Part shown: piece after piece, positions 36,462 through 46,396 of the stretch
Layout of the letters: each line of letters starts with the position of its first letter
Position numbering within the stretch: position 1 is the stretch's first letter
NCBI RefSeq assembly: GCF_016469035.1
Contig: NZ_JAEHJZ010000004.1
Span: forward strand, 235,173 to 299,172
Length of the DNA: 64,000 nucleotides
From: Gelidibacter salicanalis
Lineage (GTDB): Bacteria; Bacteroidota; Bacteroidia; Flavobacteriales; Flavobacteriaceae
Direction: 5' to 3'
Notes under the pieces: model-generated
Database searches by the model: none
What the model was told of the DNA's origin: nothing
What the model saw: only the letters and a program-made list of their open reading frames with translations
Translations under genes and position numbers: made by a program

Positions 36462-36619
36462 AATACGAACAAGAGGTACATCACAAATTCCATTAGAATG
36501 GAGTGCATTGATTGCACATGATGTTTTCTTTAAAACAGATGGAAAATCTTAATATTAAATTAAATATTTTGTGGGCTTTGGTAATTTCAGTAACTTTTTT
36601 TTCTAAAAGCAGATAAAAG

Positions 36620-36829
36620 ATGGAACTATCACAAGAAATATTAGCAGAAATCACGCAAGTTACCAGAGCTATTGAAGATAATTATCCTGAACTTCAAAAG
36701 TATTTGGACGAAAATCCAATGACCCTTCCTAAGGGCGATAATAGTGATGTAGAAATGGATAACGAAGCTTTAAAGGAGTATCTAAATAGTTTGAAGGAAC
36801 TGGTCATAAAATATGAAAAAGAGCATTAA
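36620..36829 (+). CDS. Small acidic protein of unknown function
   Basis: This 69-residue, highly acidic, helical protein (MELSQEILAEITQVTRAIED through LKELVIKYEKEH) has no signal peptide and no recognised domain. The Pro-containing middle (NPMTLPKGD) divides two helices. A bidirectional terminator follows its stop directly, which supports a genuine gene. I infer a small soluble cytoplasmic protein; no function can be given. Confidence 0.7.
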   Translation: MELSQEILAEITQVTRAIEDNYPELQKYLDENPMTLPKGDNSDVEMDNEALKEYLNSLKELVIKYEKEH

Positions 36830-36834
36830 AAAAT

Positions 36835-36865
36835 AAAAAGCCCCTCATAACTGAGGGGCTTTTTT
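36835..36865. terminator. Bidirectional terminator
   Basis: AAAAAGCCCCTCA pairs perfectly with TGAGGGGCTTTTT around a 4-base loop between two convergent genes. It terminates in both directions. Confidence 0.9.
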
Positions 36866-36870
36866 AATAC

Positions 36871-37809
36871 CTATTGTTTTTTCAGATCATTATCTTTTTT
36901 CTTGTTTTTGGCTTCTTTCATAGCTTCACCAATCTGATTGCTTGCCGTAAAACTGGCTACCATATTGTTCAACATATCACTTCCGGCTTGTGGTGAATTA
37001 GGTAACAATATCAAGTTACTGTTAACATGTTCTCCAATAGATTGAAGCGTATCATAGTGCTGCGTTACCACAATTAATGCGGACGCTTCTTGAGAGTTGA
37101 TCCCAACTTTATTAAGTACTTCAACAGATTCTTCAAGACCACGGGCAATTTCACGACGTTGGTCTGCAATACCTTGACCTTGTAAACGTTTGCTTTCCGC
37201 CTCAGCTTTCGCACGTTCTACAATTAAAATACGCGCAGCATCACCTTCAAATTGTGCTGCAATTTTTTCACGCTCAGACGCATTAATTCTGTTCATCGCA
37301 GCCTTTACCTGAGCATCCGGATCGATATCAGTAACAAGCGTTTTAATAATGTCATAACCATAATCGGACATCGCATCATTCAGCTCGGTTTTAACGGCTA
37401 TGGCGATGTCATCTTTCTTAACAAATACATCATCCAATTTCATCTTAGGCACTTCCGCACGGACCACGTCAAACACGTAACTTGTAATTTGATCATGTGC
37501 ATAATCCAGCTTATAAAATGCGTCGTACACTTTTTCTGAAATGACCATAAATTGTACAGAAATCTTTAACCTCACAAAAACGTCATCTAAGGTCTTTGTC
37601 TCAACAATAACGTCAAGTTGCTGGATTTTAAGACTCATACGCCCCGCCACACGGTCTACAATTGGAATTTTCATCTGAAGGCCAGAATGTCTAATACTTT
37701 GAAATTTCCCGAAGCGTTCAATAATAGCTGCGGATTGCTGCTTAACGGTAAAAAAAGAAGAAATGACGATGATAAAGAGAATAACGGCGATAATGGGAAT
37801 AATAAACAT
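36871..37809 (-). CDS. SPFH/band 7 (stomatin-like) membrane protein
   Basis: This 312-residue protein has an N-terminal membrane helix (about 2-22) and an SPFH domain (about 24-190, with QQSAAIIERFGKFQSIRHSG and VRLKISVQFMV). A helical flotillin-like segment rich in Ala/Glu follows (about 190-240). Stomatin-like proteins form oligomeric membrane scaffolds and can control proteases such as FtsH or NfeD partners. No NfeD gene is next to it here. It is convergent with the small acidic protein and shares its terminator. Confidence 0.9.
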   Translation of the reverse strand: MFIIPIIAVILFIIVISSFFTVKQQSAAIIERFGKFQSIRHSGLQMKIPIVDRVAGRMSLKIQQLDVIVETKTLDDVFVRLKISVQFMVISEKVYDAFYKLDYAHDQITSYVFDVVRAEVPKMKLDDVFVKKDDIAIAVKTELNDAMSDYGYDIIKTLVTDIDPDAQVKAAMNRINASEREKIAAQFEGDAARILIVERAKAEAESKRLQGQGIADQRREIARGLEESVEVLNKVGINSQEASALIVVTQHYDTLQSIGEHVNSNLILLPNSPQAGSDMLNNMVASFTASNQIGEAMKEAKNKKKDNDLKKQ

Positions 37810-37977
37810 AACTTGGTTTTTAAGGGTTAGACTATGTAAAATACTAAATTAAACTATATTTACTCTGAAACTTGTATTTTATTCAAAAAGGGCGGTTTCA
37901 TAGTAATTGTTTTTCAATGAATTATGGAGTTTCTTAAATAAAAAAGCGAAATTTGTTTAAGGAACATCTCAATTTTT

Positions 37978-38655
37978 ATGAAAAATAAACTCGTCATTTT
38001 ATTAGTCGCTCTCAGTGTAGCATCCGTTACAGTTGCACAAGCACAACAACATATAAAAACAAACAACGATATAGGACTCTACGGTGGTTTCACACAATTT
38101 GATATCACTACAGACAACTTTATTACCACAAGTGGTCAGGGCTGGATAGGTGGTCTTGCAGCAAGTGTGGCCTTACCCCATAAATGGTATAACGTCAGTT
38201 ATACTATCCAAATTGCACAGAATTCTATGGGTATTATGGCAAAACCTAATCTTACTAGTGCGCAAGAAGAGGTAGATTTTAACATGATTACCGCTCAGGT
38301 AGCGTTTTTGGTCCATCTCAAAGTCATTCAGGAGTATCTCACTATTGATGTAGGCCCAATGATACAGTATACTGGTGATTTAGAGGTGGAAAACGAACGT
38401 CAAGGAAGTTATATCATAGAGAATTATACCCGCGTTACGGCTAAAGATATTTATAAAATCTCTCCGTTTAATATTAATGGTGCAGTTGGTGTGTCTGCTG
38501 GATTTCCATCATTCAAATTGAGAGGCCAATATATTTATGGGTTTACCAATATATTAAACCAACTTAATGATGAGAAGTTTGCTGGAGAGACCAATACGAG
38601 TAAATTTAAAGGTAATCAAAGCATGTTTGCATTAACCGCGATGATTATATTTTAG
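37978..38655 (+). CDS. Outer-membrane beta-barrel protein of unknown function
   Basis: This 225-residue protein has a signal peptide (about 1-22, VTVAQAQ) and alternating hydrophobic/polar strands ending in an aromatic residue (LTAMIIF). It is probably an eight- to ten-stranded porin-like barrel of the Bacteroidota outer_membrane beta-barrel type. No ligand motif is visible. It is followed by a strong terminator and is monocistronic. Confidence 0.8.
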   Translation: MKNKLVILLVALSVASVTVAQAQQHIKTNNDIGLYGGFTQFDITTDNFITTSGQGWIGGLAASVALPHKWYNVSYTIQIAQNSMGIMAKPNLTSAQEEVDFNMITAQVAFLVHLKVIQEYLTIDVGPMIQYTGDLEVENERQGSYIIENYTRVTAKDIYKISPFNINGAVGVSAGFPSFKLRGQYIYGFTNILNQLNDEKFAGETNTSKFKGNQSMFALTAMIIF

Positions 38656-38692
38656 TCCTATTCATTACAGTTAGAAAGAATCCTGAAATATA

Positions 38693-38730
38693 AAAAGGCT
38701 TAGTTATACGTGTTGGAAACTAAGCCTTTT
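38693..38730. terminator. Bidirectional terminator before gltX
   Basis: A perfect 13-bp stem (AAAAGGCTTAGTT and its complement) with a 12-base loop lies between convergent genes and ends in A/T runs on both sides. Confidence 0.85.
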
Positions 38731-38749
38731 ATAGAAATAAATTATAGAA

Positions 38750-40261
38750 TTATGTGGCCTGCACCAAATTGTCGATACGTTGTACGGTTTCTGCTTTTCC
38801 AATCATAAAAATGATTTCAAAAACATCCGGACCCTGCATGGCGCCAACCAATGCTAAACGCAACGGTTGCATGACTTTGCCAAACCCAATACCTTTTGTA
38901 TCAATCCAGGTTTTAACATCTGATTGAATATTATCTACTGTAAAATCTGAACTATGACTGATTATTTGGGCCAGTTCGTTCATTAGTTCACGTGTTTCGT
39001 CATTCATTATTTTTGCGAATGCCTTTTCATCATAGCTTTTAGGAACTTCAAAAAAGAATGATGATAAGTCCCAAAAATCAGAGATAAATATAGCGCGTTC
39101 TTTAATCATTGCAATAACTAAAGCGATGTAATTAACATCTATGGTTTCTAATTGAGGTTGACTGTTTTTAAAAGCTTCAGCCAGTTCATCATTATGTTGC
39201 ATTTGCATGTATTGATGATTGAACCATTTAATTTTGTCCGGATCAAAACGTGCACCTGATTTGTGAACACGTTCCAGTTCAAAAGCTTCTATAAGTTCAT
39301 CCATTGAAAACAATTCTTGTTCTGTACCTGGATTCCAACCTAAAAAGGCTAAAAAGTTGACCAAGGCATCATTAAAGTAGCCGTCTTCTTTATAACCACG
39401 TGAAACATCAGAAGTTTGTGGATCTTTCCATTCTAAAGGAAAAACAGGAAAGCCTAACTTATCACCATCACGCTTGCTCAACTTTCCTTTTCCGGTAGGT
39501 TTTAAAAGTAATGGTAAATGTGCAAATTGAGGTCTATCCCATCCAAAAGCATCATACAATTGATAATGGAGGGCTAGGGAGGGTAACCATTCTTCGCCAC
39601 GAATAACGTGGGTAATGTCCATTAAATGGTCATCCACAATATTGGCCAAATGGTAGGTGGGCATTCCATCACTCTTAAACAATACTTTATCATCTAAAAT
39701 ATTGGTGTCAATACTAATATCGCCTCTAACCATATCGGTCAAATGCAAGGTTTGGTCTTTAGGCGATTTAAATCTGATGACAAAATCTTCACCAGTATCC
39801 AATTTCTTTTGTGTTTCTTCTGCAGATAATGAAATGGAGTTTAATAGTAACTTTCTATTATGCCAATTGTAAATAAAGGTTTTCCCTTTAGATTCGTGGT
39901 CTTTTCTATGGTGTTCTAAACTTTCAGCAGTGTCAAACGCATAATAGGCGTTGCCAGAAGCAACCAATTGCTCCGCATAATCTTTATATAAATGTTTGCG
40001 TTCACTTTGTCTATAAGGAGCAAATTTTTCATTCTTTCCCGGGCCTTCGTCATAAGGAATATGACACCAGTTTAGAGCGTCAATAATATATTGTTCAGCC
40101 CCTTCAACATAACGATTTTGGTCAGTATCCTCTATTCTTAAAATAAAAGTACCATTATGTTTTTTCGCAAATAAATAGTTGAATAAGGCGGTACGGACAC
40201 CACCAATATGAAGTGGTCCTGTTGGACTTGGTGCAAAACGCACACGAACGTGATCAGTCAT
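38750..40261 (-). CDS. gltX: Glutamyl-tRNA synthetase
   Basis: GluRS charges tRNA-Glu. With the ATG at 40261 the protein has 503 residues and begins TDHVRVRFAPSPTGPLHIGG, the class I HIGH-type motif. The KLSKR motif is at about residue 259 (GKGKLSKRDGDKLG). The frame can be read 25 codons further upstream, but that stretch is not conserved-looking and a TATCTTTG promoter-like element (40281-40288) lies within it, so the internal start is preferred. It is a single minus-strand gene. Confidence 0.95.
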   Translation of the reverse strand: MTDHVRVRFAPSPTGPLHIGGVRTALFNYLFAKKHNGTFILRIEDTDQNRYVEGAEQYIIDALNWCHIPYDEGPGKNEKFAPYRQSERKHLYKDYAEQLVASGNAYYAFDTAESLEHHRKDHESKGKTFIYNWHNRKLLLNSISLSAEETQKKLDTGEDFVIRFKSPKDQTLHLTDMVRGDISIDTNILDDKVLFKSDGMPTYHLANIVDDHLMDITHVIRGEEWLPSLALHYQLYDAFGWDRPQFAHLPLLLKPTGKGKLSKRDGDKLGFPVFPLEWKDPQTSDVSRGYKEDGYFNDALVNFLAFLGWNPGTEQELFSMDELIEAFELERVHKSGARFDPDKIKWFNHQYMQMQHNDELAEAFKNSQPQLETIDVNYIALVIAMIKERAIFISDFWDLSSFFFEVPKSYDEKAFAKIMNDETRELMNELAQIISHSSDFTVDNIQSDVKTWIDTKGIGFGKVMQPLRLALVGAMQGPDVFEIIFMIGKAETVQRIDNLVQAT

Positions 40262-40280
40262 TTTGTTTGATTTAAGACTA

Positions 40281-40288
40281 CAAAGATA
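40281..40288 (-). promoter_or_regulatory. Predicted -7 promoter element for gltX
   Basis: On the minus strand TATCTTTG matches TAnnTTTG 19 bases before the preferred gltX ATG. Confidence 0.45.
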
Positions 40289-40551
40289 GATTTTTCCAAT
40301 GCAATCCGGAAGCTTCGGCGAAGGTTTAGAGTTCAAAAGTTTATTCAGATGATGCAGCTGCCACTACTAAACAACGGAAGGCTTGCTTAATGACGGAATC
40401 TTATGGGAGAAGAGGTAGATAAAGTTGATTTTTACTTCAAAACACAAGAAACCTTCTCTAAATTAACATAAGCTTATCTGATAAGGATAATTTTAGCTTA
40501 AAATAAAATCGTAATTTAGTAGGTTAGATAGCCAGTACTTCCAGACCTGAT

Positions 40552-43500
40552 ATGAACAATTTCAAGACCATACAAAACAAACTCGAGCAATTTATCAGAC
40601 GGTACTACACCAACGAGTTGCTAAAAGGCAGTATTTTGTTTTTCGCCATTGGTTTGCTTTATTTATTGATCACCTTGTTTATTGAATATATTTTGTGGCT
40701 GAACCCGACGGCTAGAGCTATTTTATTTTGGGTTTTTGTGGTGGTGGAAGTAGGGTTATTGGTGCGTTTTATTTTATGGCCATTATTGAAATTAGTCAAA
40801 CTTCAAAAAGGCATTAATTATGATAAGGCTTCTAAAATTATAGGAAGGCATTTCCCTGAAGTCAGTGATAAGTTGTTGAATGTGCTTCAGCTGCAAAGAA
40901 ACTCAGAACAGTCTGAACTGTTATTGGCGAGTATTGAGCAAAAATCGGCAGAGTTACAACCCATACCTTTTAAAAGGGCTGTGAATTTCAGGAAAAACAT
41001 GATCTATTTAAAGTATGCTGCGATACCCGTCGGAATTTTATTGCTAACTTTTTTAACCGGTCATTTTAATTGGTTTAGCGACAGCTACGAGCGTGTGGTC
41101 AATTATAAAACGGCTTATGAACCACCTGCACCGTTTCAGTTTTTTGTAGTAAATGATAATTTGCAGGCTGTAGAAAACAAAAATTTTAAATTGGTGGTAA
41201 AGACTGCGGGAAAAATTGTGCCTGAAAATGCGCAGATTCATTATTCGGGGGAAACTTATTTTTTAAGACAAACGGCACCTAGAGCTTTTGAATATGTTTT
41301 TCCGCAATTAAAGGATGCAATTTCATTTACACTTTCAGCAAATGAAGTGATCTCAAAACCGTATCACTTAAACGTGGTTATGGTGCCTACCTTGGTCAAC
41401 TTTGAAATGGTTTTAAATTATCCAGCATATACCAATCTAACTGACGAAGTTTTAAAAAGTACGGGAAACACGACAATACCTGAGGGCACGAACGTTACTT
41501 GGAAAATCAAGGCGCGCTCTACAGATCAAGTGGTCATGTATGCCGGTGATACCGTTGGTTTCGAGATGAAGAGCTCGGGTGAGTTTGAGACCTCTAAACG
41601 TCTATTCTCCAGATTGGATTATAACATTGCAACCAGTAACCAAGCGTTGAAGGATTACGAAAATATTGCTTACAGTATTCAGGTGATTAAAGATGGCTAC
41701 CCGGAGCTGAATATAAAGGTTGAAAGAGATTCCATTGATCAACAATCCCTTTATTTTTATGGTCAGGCAAGTGATGATTATGGTTTAAGTAAACTTCAAT
41801 TGGTGTATTATAATTCTGATAATGAAGACGATAAAAAGGTGGAACCTCTGCCTATAACGGCTTCAAATTTTGCTGAGTTTATCAGTGCTTTCCCTAATAA
41901 TTTAACCTTGGAAGAGGGGGTTAATTACGAATTATACTTCCAAGTGTTTGATAATGATGCTCTTCACAACTTTAAAAGCGTGAAAAGTAAAGTATTTTCT
42001 TACAGAAAACTTACTAAAGATGAGGAAGAGCGCAGGCAATTGCAAGAACAGAGTGAAACCATCAAAAATATGGACAACTCGTTTGAGAAGTTAAAACTTC
42101 AGGATTTACAATTGGAGGAATTGTCTAAAACCCAAAAGGAGAAAGAACAACTTAATTTTAGTGATAGGAAAAAGCTTGAAAATTTTATAAAGCGCCAGAA
42201 GCAGCAGGAGGAAATGATGCAGAATTTCAATCAGCAACTAAAAGAGAATTTGGAGGATTTTCAAAAAGAAAACAATGAACATGACCCGTTTAAAGAAGAT
42301 CTTAAAGAACGCTTGAAGGATAATGAAGAGCAGCTCCAAAATGATGAAAAGCTATTACAGGAACTGGAAAAACTCCAAGATAAAATCCAGAAAGAAGAAC
42401 TTACTAAAAAGTTGGATGAGTTGGCCAAACAAAATAAGAATAAACAAAAGAGTTTACAGCAATTATTGGAATTAACCAAGCGTTACTATGTAGCCAAAAA
42501 GACTGAAAAACTGCAACAGGAACTTGAAAAACTGGCAGACGATCAAGATCAATTGTCTAAAGAAGACATAGAATCAAACACCAAGGAAAAGCAGGACGAG
42601 TTGAGTAAGGAATTCGAGAAGTTCCAAAAAGAATTGGAAGAACTTCAAAAGGATAATAAGGCTTTAAAGAAACCTTTCGATGTGCCTCAGGATGTTGAAG
42701 CCGAAAAGGAGATCCAGAAAGATCAACAGGAAGCCTCTGACCAACTTGAAAAGAAAGAAGCCTCTGAAGAAAAAAAAGATCAAAACGATGCCAATCAAAA
42801 ACAAAAGGATGCGCAAAAAAAGCAAAAGGATGCTTCCAAGAAAATGAAAGAAATGAGTGCTAAGATGTCGCAATCCATGATGTCTGGGGGCAAAGAACAG
42901 TTACAGGAAGATGCGGCCATGTTGCGTCAAATTTTGGATAATTTAGTGCTATTTTCTTTTGGTCAAGAAGCTTTGATGAACCAATTTAAAAGCATTCAAA
43001 TCAATCATAATCAATATGGCAAATTTTTACGGAAGCAGAGTAGTTTAAGAGAGCATTTTGAGCATATAGATGATAGTCTGTTTGCGTTAGCGCTCCGTCA
43101 GCCTAAACTTTCTGAGCAAGTCAATACTAAAATTACAGAAGTGTTTTTCAATATTGATAAGTCTATGGGTCAGCTTTCAGAAAATTACTTATATCCTGGT
43201 ATAGCAACCCAACAATATACCATCACCGCTACTAACGACCTTTCGAGTTTTTTAAGTGACATTTTGGATACTATGGAATCTGACATGAATCCGGGTCAAG
43301 GAGAAGGCGCAGGAAAGGGCCTAGGGCAAGAGGGGGGTAAAGGCGGGATGCAATTACCCGATATCATCATGAGTCAGGAAGAGTTGAATAAGCAAATGGA
43401 AGAAGGGCTTAAAAAGGCTAATTCAGGAAAGTCAAAAGAGGGAGAAAGTGGTAATGACGGTGAAGGTAAAGAGGGTAAAGATGGGAAGGGTAAGTCTGGT

Positions 43501-43968
43501 GAAGGTTCTAATGGTGAAGGTGAAGGTGATGGCAAAGGATCCTCCGAAAGTTTGAATGGAGAGCTCTATCGTATCTATCAAGAGCAACAAAAGTTGCGTC
43601 AGGCATTAGAAAAAAAGTTACAAGAATTAGGTAAAAATGTACAAGGGGAGCAATTGCTCAAACAAATGGAACATATAGCATCGGATTTAATCAACAATGG
43701 GTTTACCAATCAAACTTTACAACGAATGATGAACTTGCAACATCAACTGCTTAAATTAGAAAATGCGACATTTTTACAGGGCGAAGAGAACAAAAGAGAG
43801 TCTCATACCAACAGGAAACAGTTTGACAATACTACCAATAATCAGATTCCTACGGCTAAAGAATATTTTAATACTACTGAAATATTAAATCGTCAAGCCT
43901 TACCTTTGCAGCAACTTTACAAAAAGAAGGTTCAAGACTATTTTAAAAAAGAGAATGATCAGCTTTAA
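40552..43968 (+). CDS. DUF4175-like large membrane coiled-coil protein
   Basis: This 1138-residue protein has two to three N-terminal membrane helices (about 24-80 and 150-166) and an extracytoplasmic beta-rich region (about 190-480). A very long Lys/Glu/Gln-rich coiled coil (about 485-790) follows, then a Gly-rich collagen-like stretch (about 920-1010, GQGEGAGKGLGQEGGKGG). The layout matches Bacteroidota DUF4175 proteins, whose role is unknown. It overlaps ybeY by 14 bases, so the two are co-translated; the mnmG promoter follows. Confidence 0.82.
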   Translation: MNNFKTIQNKLEQFIRRYYTNELLKGSILFFAIGLLYLLITLFIEYILWLNPTARAILFWVFVVVEVGLLVRFILWPLLKLVKLQKGINYDKASKIIGRHFPEVSDKLLNVLQLQRNSEQSELLLASIEQKSAELQPIPFKRAVNFRKNMIYLKYAAIPVGILLLTFLTGHFNWFSDSYERVVNYKTAYEPPAPFQFFVVNDNLQAVENKNFKLVVKTAGKIVPENAQIHYSGETYFLRQTAPRAFEYVFPQLKDAISFTLSANEVISKPYHLNVVMVPTLVNFEMVLNYPAYTNLTDEVLKSTGNTTIPEGTNVTWKIKARSTDQVVMYAGDTVGFEMKSSGEFETSKRLFSRLDYNIATSNQALKDYENIAYSIQVIKDGYPELNIKVERDSIDQQSLYFYGQASDDYGLSKLQLVYYNSDNEDDKKVEPLPITASNFAEFISAFPNNLTLEEGVNYELYFQVFDNDALHNFKSVKSKVFSYRKLTKDEEERRQLQEQSETIKNMDNSFEKLKLQDLQLEELSKTQKEKEQLNFSDRKKLENFIKRQKQQEEMMQNFNQQLKENLEDFQKENNEHDPFKEDLKERLKDNEEQLQNDEKLLQELEKLQDKIQKEELTKKLDELAKQNKNKQKSLQQLLELTKRYYVAKKTEKLQQELEKLADDQDQLSKEDIESNTKEKQDELSKEFEKFQKELEELQKDNKALKKPFDVPQDVEAEKEIQKDQQEASDQLEKKEASEEKKDQNDANQKQKDAQKKQKDASKKMKEMSAKMSQSMMSGGKEQLQEDAAMLRQILDNLVLFSFGQEALMNQFKSIQINHNQYGKFLRKQSSLREHFEHIDDSLFALALRQPKLSEQVNTKITEVFFNIDKSMGQLSENYLYPGIATQQYTITATNDLSSFLSDILDTMESDMNPGQGEGAGKGLGQEGGKGGMQLPDIIMSQEELNKQMEEGLKKANSGKSKEGESGNDGEGKEGKDGKGKSGEGSNGEGEGDGKGSSESLNGELYRIYQEQQKLRQALEKKLQELGKNVQGEQLLKQMEHIASDLINNGFTNQTLQRMMNLQHQLLKLENATFLQGEENKRESHTNRKQFDNTTNNQIPTAKEYFNTTEILNRQALPLQQLYKKKVQDYFKKENDQL

Positions 43969-44365
43969 CTACGAAACAGAATTTCAATTACAAAATGAAC
44001 CGGCATTGTCTCAGTGGATCTCAAATGCCATCATAAATGAAGGGTTTAATGAAGGCGAAATCAACTATATTTTTTGTGATGATGCCTACCTTTTAGATTT
44101 GAACATTCAATTTCTGGAACATGATACCCTGACGGACATCATCAGTTTCGATTATTCCCTTGGCAAACAAGTTAACGGCGATGTGTATATCTCAGTGGAA
44201 AGAGTTAGAGAGAATGCGGATGATTATGAGGTAAGTTTTGAGAACGAGATGAGCCGTGTTTTGATTCATGGTATTCTACACTATTGTGGCTACAAAGATA
44301 AGACTGAGGCTGACGGGGCTTTGATGCGCGAGAAAGAAAATTACTACATCTCGCAACTGGACTGA
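43955..44365 (+). CDS. ybeY: Endoribonuclease YbeY (rRNA maturation)
   Basis: YbeY is a zinc-dependent endoribonuclease for 16S 3'-end processing and ribosome quality control. The metal motif reads HGILHYCGYKD (His105 and His109); the third ligand, usually His in GYDH, is replaced by GYKD, a variant I associate with Bacteroidota. The strand LTDIISFDY matches the family. At 136 residues it is of normal length. Its ATG lies within the 3' end of the DUF4175 gene. Confidence 0.93.
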   Translation: MISFNYETEFQLQNEPALSQWISNAIINEGFNEGEINYIFCDDAYLLDLNIQFLEHDTLTDIISFDYSLGKQVNGDVYISVERVRENADDYEVSFENEMSRVLIHGILHYCGYKDKTEADGALMREKENYYISQLD

Positions 44366-44382
44366 GTTTCAGTAATTTCACG

Positions 44383-44390
44383 TATATTTG
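44383..44390 (+). promoter_or_regulatory. Predicted -7 promoter element for mnmG
   Basis: TATATTTG matches TAnnTTTG. It lies 127 bases before mnmG, giving a leader of roughly 120 bases that includes the parS-like palindrome. Confidence 0.5.
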
Positions 44391-44476
44391 CAGACTTTTT
44401 TATAAGGCCTTTAATTGAGAGGGTTGCATTTTGGGTTTCTGTTGTTAACGTGAGATCTTAATGGTTAAAATTAGAA

Positions 44477-44492
44477 TGTTCCACGTGGAACA
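44477..44492. promoter_or_regulatory. parS-like 16-bp palindrome upstream of mnmG
   Basis: TGTTCCACGTGGAACA is a perfect 16-bp palindrome. It differs from the B. subtilis consensus TGTTTCACGTGAAACA by one symmetric change and equals the GTTCCACGTGGAAC form known from Myxococcus. It lies 24 bases before the mnmG start. ParB binding is inferred. Confidence 0.7.
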
Positions 44493-44516
44493 TATAAGAA
44501 TTAAAATTTACAAACT

Positions 44517-46388
44517 ATGTTTGAAAATATATATGATGTGATTGTTGTTGGCGGGGGTCATGCTGGTAGTGAAGCTGCTGCGGCTGCGGCCAACATGGGG
44601 TGTTCGACCCTTTTAATTACCATGAATCTTCAAAATATTGCGCAAATGTCCTGCAATCCTGCCATGGGTGGAATTGCAAAGGGTCAAATTGTGCGGGAGA
44701 TTGATGCGCTTGGCGGTTATAGTGGGATTGTGAGCGATACGTCGGCTATTCAGTTTAAGATGCTGAACAAATCTAAAGGGCCTGCCATGTGGAGTCCTCG
44801 CGTGCAAAGTGACCGGATGCGATTTGCAGAAGATTGGCGATTGATGTTGGAAGGCACTCCTAATTTAGATTTTTATCAGGATATGGTGTCAGGTTTGATT
44901 GTGGAGAATCATCAAGTTGTTGGGGTGAAAACATCTTTAGGATTAGAAATTAAAGCCAAAACCGTGGTGCTTACAAATGGTACATTTTTAAATGGTTTGA
45001 TCCATATAGGCGATAAGAATTTTGGAGGTGGAAGAGCTGGGGAAAGGGCCGCAACTGGCATCACTGAGCAGCTTGTGCAATTGGGTTTTGAGTCCGGAAG
45101 AATGAAAACAGGTACGCCTCCAAGGGTGGACGGAAGGTCTTTGGACTATTCCAAAATGGAAGTGCAGCCAGGGGACGATGTTCCAGAGAAATTCTCTTAC
45201 TCTGATATTACAAAGCCCTTGACGCGTCAGCGCGATTGCCATATGAGTTACACAAGTCCGCTTGTACATGATTTATTGCGCGAGGGGTTTGATCGGTCAC
45301 CAATGTTTAATGGCCGAATTCAAAGTACGGGACCGCGTTATTGTCCGTCAATAGAGGACAAGATCAATCGGTTTGCAACTAAAGAACGGCATCAGTTGTT
45401 TGTAGAGCCGGAAGGTTGGAACACGGTTGAAGTTTATGTCAATGGGTTTTCAACGTCGCTTCCAGAGGATGTCCAATTTAAAGCCTTACGCTCCGTTGTA
45501 GGATTTGAAAATGTGAAATTTTTCAGACCTGGGTATGCTATTGAGTATGATTATTTCCCTCCTACGCAATTGAAGCATACGCTAGAAACCAAATTGGTAA
45601 AAGGTCTTTTTTTTGCGGGTCAAATTAACGGTACTACCGGTTACGAAGAAGCAGCGTCTCAAGGATTGATGGCGGGAATTAATGCCGCACTACAGGTTCA
45701 AGAAAAAGTGGAATTTATATTAAAACGCAATGAAGCTTATATTGGGGTTTTGGTCGATGATTTGATTACAAAAGGAACGGAAGAGCCTTATCGAATGTTT
45801 ACCTCTCGTGCCGAGTACAGAACTTTACTGCGTCAGGACAATGCCGATTTAAGGTTGTCACCTAAAGGTTATGAACTTGGCTTGGTAAGTGAAAAACGTC
45901 TGAAACGCATGGAAGATAAACATACCAAAGCGCAATCTTTTGTTGAATTTTTTAGAACCACAAGTGTATCATCTGAAGATATCAACCCTATTTTAAAAGA
46001 CAATGATTCCGCATTGGTAAATCAGTCGGGGAAGTTGTTTAAAATCTTTGCAAGACCAAATATTGCGATGGAAGACATAAGAAAAATAGAGAGTGTAGAA
46101 GCTTATATTCAGAAGCACGATCTCGATAAGGAGATTATTGAGCAGACGGAGATACAGGTAAAATACTCTGGATATATTGACAAGGAAAAGAATAATGCAG
46201 ATAAGTTAAACCGTCTGGAGGATCTCAAGATTCCGTCGGATTTTGATTATTCTAAATTGAAATCGATGAGTATTGAGGCTCGTCAGAAGTTAGAAAAAAT
46301 ACAGCCGCGAACTATTTCGCAGGCCTCTCGGATTAGTGGAGTGTCTCCGAGTGATGTGTCTGTGCTTTTAGTCTATATGGGACGATAA
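44517..46388 (+). CDS. mnmG: tRNA uridine-5-carboxymethylaminomethyl modification enzyme MnmG (GidA)
   Basis: MnmG with MnmE installs the cmnm5 group at U34 of several tRNAs, using FAD. The FAD-binding GGGHAG is at residues 12-17, followed by MSCNPAMGGIAKG. The mid-region GTFLNGLIHIG and RMKTGTPPRVDGRSLD and the C-terminal ISGVSPSDVSVLLVY are diagnostic. Its 623 residues are full length. It stands between two parS-like palindromes, which fits the common gidA location near the replication origin. mnmE is not in the window. Confidence 0.97.
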   Translation: MFENIYDVIVVGGGHAGSEAAAAAANMGCSTLLITMNLQNIAQMSCNPAMGGIAKGQIVREIDALGGYSGIVSDTSAIQFKMLNKSKGPAMWSPRVQSDRMRFAEDWRLMLEGTPNLDFYQDMVSGLIVENHQVVGVKTSLGLEIKAKTVVLTNGTFLNGLIHIGDKNFGGGRAGERAATGITEQLVQLGFESGRMKTGTPPRVDGRSLDYSKMEVQPGDDVPEKFSYSDITKPLTRQRDCHMSYTSPLVHDLLREGFDRSPMFNGRIQSTGPRYCPSIEDKINRFATKERHQLFVEPEGWNTVEVYVNGFSTSLPEDVQFKALRSVVGFENVKFFRPGYAIEYDYFPPTQLKHTLETKLVKGLFFAGQINGTTGYEEAASQGLMAGINAALQVQEKVEFILKRNEAYIGVLVDDLITKGTEEPYRMFTSRAEYRTLLRQDNADLRLSPKGYELGLVSEKRLKRMEDKHTKAQSFVEFFRTTSVSSEDINPILKDNDSALVNQSGKLFKIFARPNIAMEDIRKIESVEAYIQKHDLDKEIIEQTEIQVKYSGYIDKEKNNADKLNRLEDLKIPSDFDYSKLKSMSIEARQKLEKIQPRTISQASRISGVSPSDVSVLLVYMGR

Positions 46389-46396
46389 TTCCTAAG

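Noticed and set aside
36473-36552. Short coding-like stretch (RGTSQIPLEWSALIAHDVFF) as a gene remnant
   Set aside because: About 26 in-frame codons without a start, close to repeat elements; too short to support a pseudogene call without a homologue.
40262-40336. Twenty-five-codon N-terminal extension of gltX
   Set aside because: It precedes the standard start of the HIGH-type motif, has no conserved look, and contains a promoter-like TATCTTTG.
43310-43560. Gly/Glu-rich stretch in the DUF4175 gene as a frameshift or inserted repeat
   Set aside because: The frame stays open and in register on both sides, and such low-complexity linkers are a usual feature of these proteins.
44088-44300. YbeY lacking its third His ligand regarded as a broken gene
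   Set aside because: GYKD in place of GYDH puts an Asp near the ligand position, a variant I associate with Bacteroidota homologues, and the rest of the motif is intact.
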